Shown: piece after piece, positions 43,042 to 51,072 of the stretch | Layout: every line of letters begins with the position of its first letter | Numbering within the stretch: position 1 is the stretch's first letter | Source: an uncultured Sutterella sp. | Lineage (GTDB): Bacteria; Pseudomonadota; Gammaproteobacteria; Burkholderiales; Burkholderiaceae_F | Reading direction: 5' to 3' | Length of the DNA stretch: 64,000 nucleotides | Assembly (NCBI GenBank): GCA_902463725.1 | Contig: CABQGK010000001.1 | Coordinates: 1-64,000, forward strand | Program-made: the position numbers and the translations under genes | The notes under the pieces: model-generated | Databases searched by the model: none | The model's input: only the letters and a program-made list of their open reading frames with translations | Told to the model about the DNA's origin: nothing

Positions 43042-44415
43042 ATGGCTCAAATCCCCGTTGTCGGTTTTGTATCCCTCGGTTGCCCCAAGGCGTTGGTGGA
43101 CACGGAACGCATTGTGACGGAACTACGTGCGCGAGGCTACCGCATCGGGCAGTCTTACCGTGATGCCGATCTCGTGATCGTCAATACCTGCGGTTTTGTT
43201 AATGAGGCGATTCAGGAAAGCCTTGAGGCGATTAGTGAAGCACTGGAAGAAAACGGTCGCGTGATTGTCTGCGGTTGCTTGGGCGGCCGTAAAGAGGCTG
43301 ACGGCAGTAATTTTGTGCTTAACAAGATGCCGAAAGTCTTGGGGGTGACGGGACCGGATGCGGTCGACGAAGTGCTCGCGATGGTTGAGGCGCATCTTCC
43401 ACGACCCCATGAACCGTGGGGCGAATTGGTGCCTGCTTGCGGTGTGCGTATGACGCCCAAGCACTACGCTTATCTCAAGATCAGTGAAGGGTGTAATCAC
43501 CACTGCACGTTCTGCATCATCCCGAATCTGCGTGGCCGCTTGCTGTCCCGCCCGATTGGCGATGTGGTGCGTGAAGCGGAAAGCTTGAAGGCCGCTGGTG
43601 TTAAGGAGCTGCTCGTTATCAGTCAGGACACTGCCGCTTACGGGGTTGATGCCAAGTACAAATTCTCTTTTGCCAACGGACGCCCTGTGCGCACGCGACT
43701 CTTAGATCTCTGCCAAGAACTGGGCCGTCTAGGCCTTTGGACGCGTCTGCATTACGTCTACCCCTATCCGCATGTCGATGAGATCATTCCGCTCATGGCC
43801 GAAGGGCTGATTCTGCCATACTTGGATGTGCCGTTTCAGCACGCGCATCCGCGCATTTTGCGCGATATGAAGCGGCCCGCTAGTGCGGAAAAGAATCTTG
43901 AGCGCATTGCGGCCTGGCGTGCCGCATGCCCTGATATCACCATCCGCTCGACGTTTATTGCTGGCTTCCCTGGGGAGACTGAGGCAGAGTTCGAGTATCT
44001 GCTCGACTTTTTACGTGAGGCTCGTCTTGATCGAGTGGGCTGCTTTGCGTACTCGCCCGTTGACGGAGCACAGGCCAACGCGCTGCCAGGGCAATTACCC
44101 GATGAGGTGCGCAACGAGCGCCGTGATCGTTTGATGGCGCTTTGCGCAGAAATTTCGCTTGAAAAGCAAGCCGCTAAGGTTGGTCGTACGGAGCGCGTGC
44201 TCATCGATGAGTTCGACGAGGAAGCGGGGCTCGCCATTGGTCGTACCAAGGCAGATGCGCCAGAAATTGACGGCAAGGTCTATGTGGAGACGCTTAAGCC
44301 GAGAGCGCCAGGAGAGTTTGTCGACGTGCGTATCACCTCGCACGAGGAATACGATCTCGTTGGGGTGCCCGAGGATGAACCAGCACTACTTGCGGAAAAG
44401 CTTGCTGAGCAGTAA
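43042..44415 (+). CDS. rimO: Ribosomal protein S12 methylthiotransferase RimO
   Basis: This radical-SAM enzyme methylthiolates the conserved aspartate of ribosomal protein S12. The 457 aa contain an N-terminal MTTase domain with Fe-S cysteines C14 (GCPKALVDTE), C50 (NTCGF) and C79 (VCGC). The radical SAM cluster is C150/C154/C157 (CNHHCTFC), followed by the PNLRGRLLSRP signature. A C-terminal TRAM domain runs from about 390. RimO rather than MiaB is supported by CPKALVDTE and PNLRGR. A terminator follows. Confidence 0.95.
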   Translation: MAQIPVVGFVSLGCPKALVDTERIVTELRARGYRIGQSYRDADLVIVNTCGFVNEAIQESLEAISEALEENGRVIVCGCLGGRKEADGSNFVLNKMPKVLGVTGPDAVDEVLAMVEAHLPRPHEPWGELVPACGVRMTPKHYAYLKISEGCNHHCTFCIIPNLRGRLLSRPIGDVVREAESLKAAGVKELLVISQDTAAYGVDAKYKFSFANGRPVRTRLLDLCQELGRLGLWTRLHYVYPYPHVDEIIPLMAEGLILPYLDVPFQHAHPRILRDMKRPASAEKNLERIAAWRAACPDITIRSTFIAGFPGETEAEFEYLLDFLREARLDRVGCFAYSPVDGAQANALPGQLPDEVRNERRDRLMALCAEISLEKQAAKVGRTERVLIDEFDEEAGLAIGRTKADAPEIDGKVYVETLKPRAPGEFVDVRITSHEEYDLVGVPEDEPALLAEKLAEQ

Positions 44416-44454
44416 GCGGCACGTGAGTCCGCTTGAGAAAGTGGAGTGACCGAA

Positions 44455-44492
44455 AAGGGGAGGCGGAAATCGAAAAGCGCTTCCCTTTTTTC
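44455..44492 (+). terminator. Terminator of rimO
   Basis: AAGGGGAGGCG pairs imperfectly with CGCTTCCCTT (44477-44487), followed by TTTTT. It separates rimO from the riboswitch unit. Confidence 0.7.
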
Positions 44493-44554
44493 ATATTTGC
44501 GCGTCGTGCTTGCGAAAAGGCAGAGCGCGCTTGTGGTTTTCCCTAGATGCGGTG

Positions 44555-44585
44555 TTGGCAAAGTGTCCGAGTGTTATGCTAAGAT
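44555..44585 (+). promoter_or_regulatory. Probable promoter of the riboswitch-transporter unit
   Basis: TTGGCA (44555-44560) is followed by TATGCTAAGAT (44575-44585), an extended -10 with TG upstream of TAAGAT at 19-nt spacing. Transcription would start near 44592, about 5 nt before the aptamer. Confidence 0.5.
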
Positions 44586-44596
44586 TCGCCCAACGT

Positions 44597-44672
44597 GATC
44601 TACGGGACTGACGGAATCTAGGTGGAATTGACCACGTGGACCGTAGATATTTTCATGCCGACCGTCTGGGCA
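44597..44672 (+). promoter_or_regulatory. ZTP (pfl) riboswitch aptamer
   Basis: ZTP riboswitches sense ZMP/ZTP, which accumulates when 10-formyltetrahydrofolate is short. Seen here are ATCTACGG (44598-44605) pairing with CCGTAGAT (44641-44648); GACTGACGGAA in the first junction; a GGTGG...CCAC hairpin (44621-44634); and the 3' block GCCGACCGTCTGGGCA (44657-44672), whose CTGGGCA end is the family's most conserved signature. GACGG (44610-44614) can pair with CCGTC (44662-44666) where the consensus has GGCG with CGCC, a compensatory change that supports the pseudoknot. A terminator overlaps the 3' strand. Motif recognition is from memory of the family consensus; no covariance model was run. Confidence 0.82.
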
Positions 44673-44697
44673 AGGGGATACCTTCTCAGGCGGTTTT
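44662..44697 (+). terminator. Riboswitch-controlled intrinsic terminator
   Basis: CCGTCTG (44662-44668), part of the aptamer's 3' conserved block, pairs with CAGGCGG (44687-44693), with an inner AAGG/CCTT stem, then TTTTGT. Ligand-stabilised aptamer folding would sequester CCGTCTG and allow read-through, giving an ON switch, as in known ZTP riboswitches. Confidence 0.8.
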
Positions 44698-44762
44698 GTC
44701 GTCTCTGGGGCAGCCTCTTCATTCTCGAACGCTGAAAAAACAATCTCTCTCAGGAGACTCGC

Positions 44763-46046
44763 ATGAAGAAAAAAAATCGTTGGTGCACGGCTCTAGCTGC
44801 TGTCGGTATTCACATATGCATCGGTAGCGTTTACGCTTGGAGCGTGCTCACCAAACCAGTGATGGCTGCGCTTGGTCTGACGTTGAGTCAGACAACTTGG
44901 GCTTTTTCCATTGCCATTCTCTTTTTGGGTATGTCTGCGGGCTTTCTCGGAAGCCTTGTAGAACGTATGGGTCCGGCGCGCTCGGGCATTGTCTCGGCCG
45001 TCTTCTTCTGCTCTGGGCTTTTGGGAACGGGACTTGCGGTGCAACTGCAGTCGCCCGTGTTGCTTTACATTTTCTACGGCGTCATTGGTGGTATTGGTCT
45101 TGGTATTGGCTATATCACCCCCGTCTCGACGCTTGTGAAGTGGTTCCCTGAACACCGTGGCTTTGCTACGGGGCTTGCAATTATGGGCTTTGGTTTTGCC
45201 TCTCTCGTCGCTGGCCCCCTTATGCGCTACCTCACTGACACCTATGGACTCATGCAGAACTTCTACATCCTTGGGGTAGCATACTTCATTGTGATCACGC
45301 TTTCGGCCTCGTACTTGCGTGCGCCAGTGCGTGGTGAGATTCCTGTGCTCTTGGAGGATGTGATCGCCCGCGCTAAGACGCAGGCCGTCAAGCGTCGCAA
45401 ACTGATGGCGCCCTCGCTGACGCGCGCAGAAGCGATGAAGACCTGGAAGTGGTATGCGCTTTGGTGGATTTTCTTTACCAACATTACCTGCGGCATTGGT
45501 CTCTTGGCTGTCGCCTCGCCTATGGCTCAGGACGTCATCGGAATGACGCCAGCGCAAGCGGCCTCGCTCGTGGGCATCATTGGGATTGTCAACGGCGCTG
45601 GGCGTATCGTTTGGTCCACTGTCTCGGATTGGCTTGGACGTGGTATCACCTACATGGTTTTCTTCGCGCTAGAGGTTTGGGCGTTCTGGCAGCTGTCGGT
45701 TACCACTGAAGGTCTGATGTTCCAGTTCCTCGTGCTGGCCATCATCTCCACCTATGGTGGCGGCTTTGCCTGTATGCCCGCTTACATTACGGATATTTTC
45801 GGTGTTAAGCAGCTCGCTGCGATCCATGGCTCGATTTTGACGGCTTGGGGGATTGCTGGGATTGCGGGCCCCGTGATTCTCGCGATTCTCAAAGAAAATA
45901 CTGGTGGTTACGACACGACGTTGCACCTGTTTGCTGGCATGTTGGCTGTGGCGTTTGTCGTCTCGACGCTTCTGCAGCTCAAGAACGCTGCGGATCGTAA
46001 GCGTTGGCAGCGTGAGCAACAGGCTCAGCTAGCCGCGCAGTCCTAA
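44763..46046 (+). CDS. OFA-family MFS transporter (oxalate/formate antiporter-like)
   Basis: This 427-residue, 12-helix inner-membrane carrier of the oxalate/formate antiporter family has IHICIGSVYAWSVLTKPV near the N-terminus, GPARSG in the loop after TM2 and GIGLGIGYITPVSTLVKWFP in TM4-5. These are OFA hallmarks. The ATG at 44763 has CAGGAG about 7 nt upstream. The gene is preceded by a ZTP riboswitch and terminator, so it should be induced when formyl-THF is low. That makes a formate or one-carbon-precursor role attractive, but family members also carry other small carboxylates. A strong terminator closes the unit. Confidence 0.92.
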   Translation: MKKKNRWCTALAAVGIHICIGSVYAWSVLTKPVMAALGLTLSQTTWAFSIAILFLGMSAGFLGSLVERMGPARSGIVSAVFFCSGLLGTGLAVQLQSPVLLYIFYGVIGGIGLGIGYITPVSTLVKWFPEHRGFATGLAIMGFGFASLVAGPLMRYLTDTYGLMQNFYILGVAYFIVITLSASYLRAPVRGEIPVLLEDVIARAKTQAVKRRKLMAPSLTRAEAMKTWKWYALWWIFFTNITCGIGLLAVASPMAQDVIGMTPAQAASLVGIIGIVNGAGRIVWSTVSDWLGRGITYMVFFALEVWAFWQLSVTTEGLMFQFLVLAIISTYGGGFACMPAYITDIFGVKQLAAIHGSILTAWGIAGIAGPVILAILKENTGGYDTTLHLFAGMLAVAFVVSTLLQLKNAADRKRWQREQQAQLAAQS

Positions 46047-46118
46047 CGCACCGTGTGGGTTTGTGCTGCCCACCGCTCTGAGCCCCTCTGATCAAAGGCG
46101 TGGACAGCACTTGGCGCT

Positions 46119-46173
46119 TGCGCTGGTCTTTTCTATCGGGAGTCTTCCTGAGCTAAAGACCAGCGCATTTTTT
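46119..46173 (+). terminator. Terminator of the OFA transporter gene
   Basis: TGCGCTGGTCTTT (46119-46131) pairs perfectly with AAAGACCAGCGCA (46155-46167), followed by six T residues. The rest of 46047-46362 contains only a weak TATGAT-like -10 for fimV. Confidence 0.92.
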
Positions 46174-46362
46174 CTTTGGAGAAGTGGACGCTTTTGGTGA
46201 GCGATCGTCTATCTTTTTGCTTTGCCAATGCTGTTTTGCCTTCCCAATGCGGGGCGCTCATGAAAAAGTGACCTTCCTTGCGCTATGATGAGCAAAATTC
46301 CCGACTCCTCACACAAAACCAAAACCATGTTGAGGAGATGTGTCTGCTCTTAGGATTGACCA

Positions 46363-49149
46363 ATGCAATCGAATAAGCTGTTGAATCGTGCAATTGCGCT
46401 GGCGTTTGCGACCATGAGTACGATGGTTGGCGCGGTTTCGCTTGGGGACTTGACGGTAGAGAGCCGTCCTGGCGAGCCCATGCAGGCGACCCTGCGCATT
46501 GACGATCTCGATCTCACGATCTCTCCATTACTAGTACGCGTCGCCCCACCATCAACCTATCTACGTGCTGGAATTACTTGGCCGCAGCAGGTTCAGGATC
46601 TACACCTTGTGCGTGATAGCAGTGGTTCGCTCGTTCAAGTGAAGGTAGTTGGGAAATTGCCGGTGCCTGCAGGATCCTTCCCGCTACTGATCGAACTTAA
46701 TGCTGGCGGCAAGATCTCCGTGCGTAACTATCAAATCGTTGCGACAGGGGGACGCTTTGAGGTGCTAGAGGGCACGTTTGCGCCGAGCCCCGCGGATAGC
46801 TCCGTTGTAAGACGAGATGCTGCGCAAGTTCAGAGCGCTATAGCTGCTTCCGCTGCGAGCACGGTGGCGTCAGGGGCTGCGCCCGTGACGGCGGTGGCTA
46901 CAGGAGCAGCTAAGGGTACGGCGTCTACGATACCCACCGAAACGAGTGCCGAAGCCACAAAAACCGTGACGACTGCGATCAAGAGCACCCCTGAGCATGC
47001 GACGCCTGCGCCTCAAGTACTTAGCACGAAACTGGCTACGCAAAAACAAAAGAGTGAGAGCACTGAGCCTAAGCTCTCTGCGCTCGAGGCAGCTGCGGAA
47101 CCTCGATCAGAAGTTCGTACGCTTAAGGCTGAGCATGCTGAACACGTGATACAAAAGGCAGCCAAGCTTGATAAAGCTAGCAAGAAAGATGAAGCGGCGA
47201 AGGTGCAGAGTGCCAAGAAGCGCCAAAGTGCTCCCTCCGAGACGATCGCAAGTAGCGGTGTCAAGCGCGTTCATCGTGCTCCTGAGATTGTGCGTGAATA
47301 TGTGGCGCTCAACGGGTTTGATGCGACGCAGCCCTTCCACGTGCAGCATCACATGACTCTCTGGTCTGTGGCGAAGCTCTATTGGCCGAGCTATCGCGGT
47401 GCCACGCTTGAGCAGCTCCTAGTGGCGTTTCGTAATCGCAATCCTGAGGGCTTTGAAAAGGGTGACCCCGATGTGTTGCTTTCGGGTACGAAACTTGTGC
47501 CGCCAAGTGAGCATGAAGTTTTTGAAATTGACGCGCTCACGGCGTTCCGAGAGATTCATGGCGCCAAAACTCCTGTGCCCCCACCCACACAGAATCTCAT
47601 TGATGCGCAAAAGATTTCCAATACTCTTGCTGGCAATGTTGCCGATGCGCAAGACCGTGAACGCACGGAAGGTCGTGGTGAAAAAGACATTGAGCGCGCA
47701 GGGCGTGAAACGCTCGAGTCGGGGCGTCATCTGATTGCGCAAAGTGAAGCTGCCCTCGAGAGCACTGGCTCGGAAGTGGTACAGAACGCGGGGGCTGTGG
47801 CGGCTGCTGTTGCCGCGGCCAATGCCCAAAAGACGTCTGCGACTGAGCGCGAGAAAAACACTCAGAGCGAAAAGGCCAGCGCTGCGCTAGAGCCGAAGAG
47901 CGAGACGAGCACGAGCAGTGAGGCGCCAATGGCGTCCGCCGCATTGAGCGAACCCTCTGCCACCTCTCATGACTCAAGCAGTGCGCAAGCGAGTGCAGAG
48001 TCTGCGGCGCAGCCCCTTGAGCAGAAACGAGCTGAAGAGGTAGCCTCGCATATGAGTGCGGCGGAAGTCCTCACTGAAGCGGCACAAAAAGCCGCCCTAG
48101 CGGCCAAGTCGGTTGAGCATGCTGTTGAAAGTGGCATCGAGCCCGCTAAGGAAAAAGTTGATGCCGCCATTGCTGCAGTAAAGGAAACCACAGAAAAGGT
48201 TGCTCGCGTCAAGGATGAGGCAGAGGTAGCGTCGGAAATTCGCACCGAAGCGGCGCTTGCGGCGCAAAAGGCCGCAGAAAGTGCTGCGGAAGTAGACGCC
48301 AAGATGACGGATCGAATTGCGCACCGCGCGAGCGACACTACGGCAAGTAGCGAGCAGGCTCCCGCTGCCGCGCCCGCGCAGAGCTCAGCGAGCGCCTCGG
48401 CTGGACATGATGAACCCACGGCGGTCTGGTGGGCTGCCATTGCTGCCGCTGCGCTCTTTCTGATCGGGTGGTTCTTTAAGACTCGTCGCCGTGAGCAAGA
48501 CGACGAGAGCGAGCAGAATCCGCGTCGTCAAGGGGTGCTGGTGCAAAGTGATGTGAAGCCAGCAAGCTCTGCGCAACTCTTGGCCGTGGAAAAGACGGTC
48601 GACGAGGCGGTGAAAAACGGCACGACGGCGGGTGCGATGGGCGTGGGCAGTATGGCTTACTCGGAAGCGTTACAAGAAGAGCTACGCGTAGCGGCTGAAC
48701 ACACAGTCGAGGGCGCGTCGCTTGAGCGCAAGGCGCGCATCGCCGAGACAAAGAATTCTTCTCAGCCTTGGCTTGAGCCCGATGATGAAATGCCGCCGCT
48801 TGAGCCGCACCCAACCATGAGCGAGCAAGAACTCAAGGCGAGCGCTGATCGCGCAGGTCAGCTCATCAATTCCGTCTCGCTCAATTTGGATGATCCCGTT
48901 GAGGGAGCGGAGAGAGCCGAGCCTGCTCCGAAGCAGAGCGCCCCGAGCGTCAATAACAAAGAAGCGGCGCTACAGGCTGCGCTTGAAGCTAAGTACAACT
49001 TAGCCAAGTCCTTTGTGACGATGGGTGCACTTGCTGAAGCGCTTGAGTTGCTCGATGAAGTTCGACGTCGTGGCACCCCTGAGCTTCGAGCGCGTGCTGC
49101 TGATTTGGCGGCCACGATCCCCATTCCTGCTGAGCCGAAAGAAAAGTGA
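46363..49149 (+). CDS. fimV: FimV/HubP-family polar landmark-like protein
   Basis: This inner-membrane protein is related to Pseudomonas FimV and organises polar structures or peptidoglycan-associated assemblies. The 928 aa contain a signal peptide (about 1-24); a conserved FimV N-terminal domain (VSLGDLTVESRPGEPMQATL to about 130); a long Ala/Glu/Lys/Ser-rich region; a LysM-like segment with FHVQHHMTLWSVAKLYWPSY (about 325-385); an acidic/coiled low-complexity stretch; one transmembrane helix near 687-706; and a cytoplasmic part ending in the FimV C-terminal TPR-like domain (about 866-925, AKSFVTMGALAEALELLDEV). Its stop overlaps truA's GTG start (GTGA). Confidence 0.92.
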   Translation: MQSNKLLNRAIALAFATMSTMVGAVSLGDLTVESRPGEPMQATLRIDDLDLTISPLLVRVAPPSTYLRAGITWPQQVQDLHLVRDSSGSLVQVKVVGKLPVPAGSFPLLIELNAGGKISVRNYQIVATGGRFEVLEGTFAPSPADSSVVRRDAAQVQSAIAASAASTVASGAAPVTAVATGAAKGTASTIPTETSAEATKTVTTAIKSTPEHATPAPQVLSTKLATQKQKSESTEPKLSALEAAAEPRSEVRTLKAEHAEHVIQKAAKLDKASKKDEAAKVQSAKKRQSAPSETIASSGVKRVHRAPEIVREYVALNGFDATQPFHVQHHMTLWSVAKLYWPSYRGATLEQLLVAFRNRNPEGFEKGDPDVLLSGTKLVPPSEHEVFEIDALTAFREIHGAKTPVPPPTQNLIDAQKISNTLAGNVADAQDRERTEGRGEKDIERAGRETLESGRHLIAQSEAALESTGSEVVQNAGAVAAAVAAANAQKTSATEREKNTQSEKASAALEPKSETSTSSEAPMASAALSEPSATSHDSSSAQASAESAAQPLEQKRAEEVASHMSAAEVLTEAAQKAALAAKSVEHAVESGIEPAKEKVDAAIAAVKETTEKVARVKDEAEVASEIRTEAALAAQKAAESAAEVDAKMTDRIAHRASDTTASSEQAPAAAPAQSSASASAGHDEPTAVWWAAIAAAALFLIGWFFKTRRREQDDESEQNPRRQGVLVQSDVKPASSAQLLAVEKTVDEAVKNGTTAGAMGVGSMAYSEALQEELRVAAEHTVEGASLERKARIAETKNSSQPWLEPDDEMPPLEPHPTMSEQELKASADRAGQLINSVSLNLDDPVEGAERAEPAPKQSAPSVNNKEAALQAALEAKYNLAKSFVTMGALAEALELLDEVRRRGTPELRARAADLAATIPIPAEPKEK

Positions 49150-49943
49150 TCGAGCAAGCGGAGAAGATTGCGCTCGGGATCGAGTATGACGGTAGCGCCT
49201 TCAATGGCTGGCAGATCCAGCCTGAAGGCGAGACCGTGCAAGGGGTGCTCGAGGCTGCGCTTGAGCGCTTTTGTTGCTCGCCAGTGCCTACGATCTGCGC
49301 GGGCCGCACGGACGCAGGGGTGCACGCCACGCATCAGGTGGTGAGCATTGATGCGCCGGTCAGTCGCCCGATGCAGAATTGGGTGCGTGCGCTCAATACC
49401 TTTTTGCCTCGTAGCGTTGCGGTACGCTGGGCTCAACCCGTATCGGCGGACTTTCATGCACGGTTTTCCGCGCGCGAGCGCACCTATGAGTACTGGATTC
49501 TCAATGATGCCGTTCGCTCCCCAGTGTTCGAGTTGCGCACGGGATGGGTATTTCGACCACTCGATGAGACGCAGATGCGAGCGGGTGCCGCGCACTTGAT
49601 GGGCGAGCACGACTTTACGAGTTTTCGTGCTGCAGAATGTCAGGCTAAAAGCCCCGTTCGTACCATCACGGGGCTTGATATCATTCGCAGGGGACGGCTA
49701 ATTGGGATTCGCATCTCGGCTAATGCCTTTTTGCAACACATGGTCCGTAATATTGTCGGAACTCTGATTTATGTAGGCAGTGGCCGCGAGCACCCCGATT
49801 GGGTTAAAGAGGTCCTTGCGGCGCGCTCTCGCGCGGCGGCAGCACCCACTTTTTCGCCCTCGGGTTTGTATTTGACGGGGGTGCGCTACGACATGGATGC
49901 CGTGCCCGCCGAGGGGGAGAGTCCCTTTGGTGGACAGTGGTAA
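49146..49943 (+). CDS. truA: tRNA pseudouridine(38-40) synthase TruA
   Basis: This enzyme modifies uridines 38-40 in the tRNA anticodon stem-loop. The 265 aa contain IALGIEYDGSAFNGWQ, the catalytic aspartate D56 in CAGRTDAGVHATHQV, HARFSARERTYEYWI and FLQHMVRNIVGTL. The GTG start overlaps the fimV stop, so translation is coupled. A terminator follows, whereas many betaproteobacteria continue into trpF. Confidence 0.95.
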   Translation: MIEQAEKIALGIEYDGSAFNGWQIQPEGETVQGVLEAALERFCCSPVPTICAGRTDAGVHATHQVVSIDAPVSRPMQNWVRALNTFLPRSVAVRWAQPVSADFHARFSARERTYEYWILNDAVRSPVFELRTGWVFRPLDETQMRAGAAHLMGEHDFTSFRAAECQAKSPVRTITGLDIIRRGRLIGIRISANAFLQHMVRNIVGTLIYVGSGREHPDWVKEVLAARSRAAAAPTFSPSGLYLTGVRYDMDAVPAEGESPFGGQW

Positions 49944-50007
49944 AGAATGCCGCCACGCCAAGTCGATAGGGGCTTGAGTAGGGCGAGCACTTTCAGATAG
50001 ATTTTTT

Positions 50008-50041
50008 GCCGCTGGGGTGCAACGCGCCCCAGAGGCTTTTC
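50008..50041 (+). terminator. Terminator after truA
   Basis: GCC-g-CTGGGGTGC pairs with GCGCCCCAG-a-GGC around an AAC loop, then TTTT. It separates fimV-truA from accD. Confidence 0.85.
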
Positions 50042-50117
50042 CCGCTGTGCGGGGGTGAGTCAAGTGCGCAATGGGCGTGCTTTGGGTCACGCGCACAGCC
50101 GAAGCAGTGAGAACAGC

Positions 50118-50993
50118 ATGAGTTGGCTAACGCATATTCTTCCGAAAATCAAACGCGACAACGATGAGAATCGCCGTCCCTCTCCCATTCCGGAGGGGGT
50201 TTGGACAAAGTGCCCAGGTTGTGAGCAGCCCCTTTTTCAGGAGGAGTTGACTCAAAGCCTGATGGTTTGTCCAAAGTGCGGCTATCACCACCGTATTGGT
50301 GCTCGTGTGCGCTTGATGGCGTTTCTCGATCAAGAGGGGCGTGAAGAGGTGGGGGCAGATGTGCTACCGAGCGATCCGCTCAAGTTTGTCGACAGCAAAC
50401 CCTATCCCAAGCGCATTGCGGAGTACACCGCTAAGACGGGTGAGACGGATGCGTTGGTCGTGATGTCGGGCCTGTTGCGTGGGCAACCTATGGTGGCAGC
50501 GGCGTTTGAGTTTGCCTTTATGGGGGGCTCCATGGGGAGTGTTGTGGGCGAGCGATTCCGTCTTGGGGTCGACAAGGCCATCGAGCGTCACGCACCTTTT
50601 GTTTGCTTTGCCGCCTCAGGAGGCGCACGCATGCAGGAAGGGCTCTTTTCTCTTATGCAGATGGCGAAAACCACGGCGGCGCTCACGAAGCTTGCTGAGG
50701 CCAAGCTCCCATTTATTTCAGTGCTCACGGATCCAACAATGGGTGGCGTGTCCGCCTCGTTTGCCTTTATGGGTGACGTGGTGATCGCAGAGCCCCGGGC
50801 GCTGATTGGCTTTGCTGGTCCGCGCGTGATTGAGCAGACCGTGCGTGAAAAGCTCCCTGAGGGTTTCCAACGTGCGGAGTTCCTGCTGGAAAAGGGACAG
50901 ATTGACATGATCGTGGATCGCCGTGACATGCGACCCAAGATCTCGATGCTTACACAGATGTTGCTTAAAAAAGCACCTGTGGCTGGCGTTTAG
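50118..50993 (+). CDS. accD: Acetyl-CoA carboxylase carboxyltransferase subunit beta
   Basis: AccD is part of acetyl-CoA carboxylase, the committed step of fatty acid synthesis. The 291 aa have a zinc ribbon with C32/C35 and C51/C54 (CPGC...CPKC) and the crotonase-like core with FAFMGGSMGSVVGERF, FAASGGARMQEGLFSLMQM and TDPTMGGVSASFA. The ATG at 50118 (MSWLTHILP) matches homologues; the frame opens at 50055. Followed by folC as in E. coli and Burkholderia. Confidence 0.96.
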   Translation: MSWLTHILPKIKRDNDENRRPSPIPEGVWTKCPGCEQPLFQEELTQSLMVCPKCGYHHRIGARVRLMAFLDQEGREEVGADVLPSDPLKFVDSKPYPKRIAEYTAKTGETDALVVMSGLLRGQPMVAAAFEFAFMGGSMGSVVGERFRLGVDKAIERHAPFVCFAASGGARMQEGLFSLMQMAKTTAALTKLAEAKLPFISVLTDPTMGGVSASFAFMGDVVIAEPRALIGFAGPRVIEQTVREKLPEGFQRAEFLLEKGQIDMIVDRRDMRPKISMLTQMLLKKAPVAGV

Positions 50994-51072
50994 TGAATTT
51001 TTGTTATTTTTCCTACGCCCGCCGAGTGCTACAGTCTCGAGCTAAGGGGGACGCAGGAAGTTGAGGACTAGT

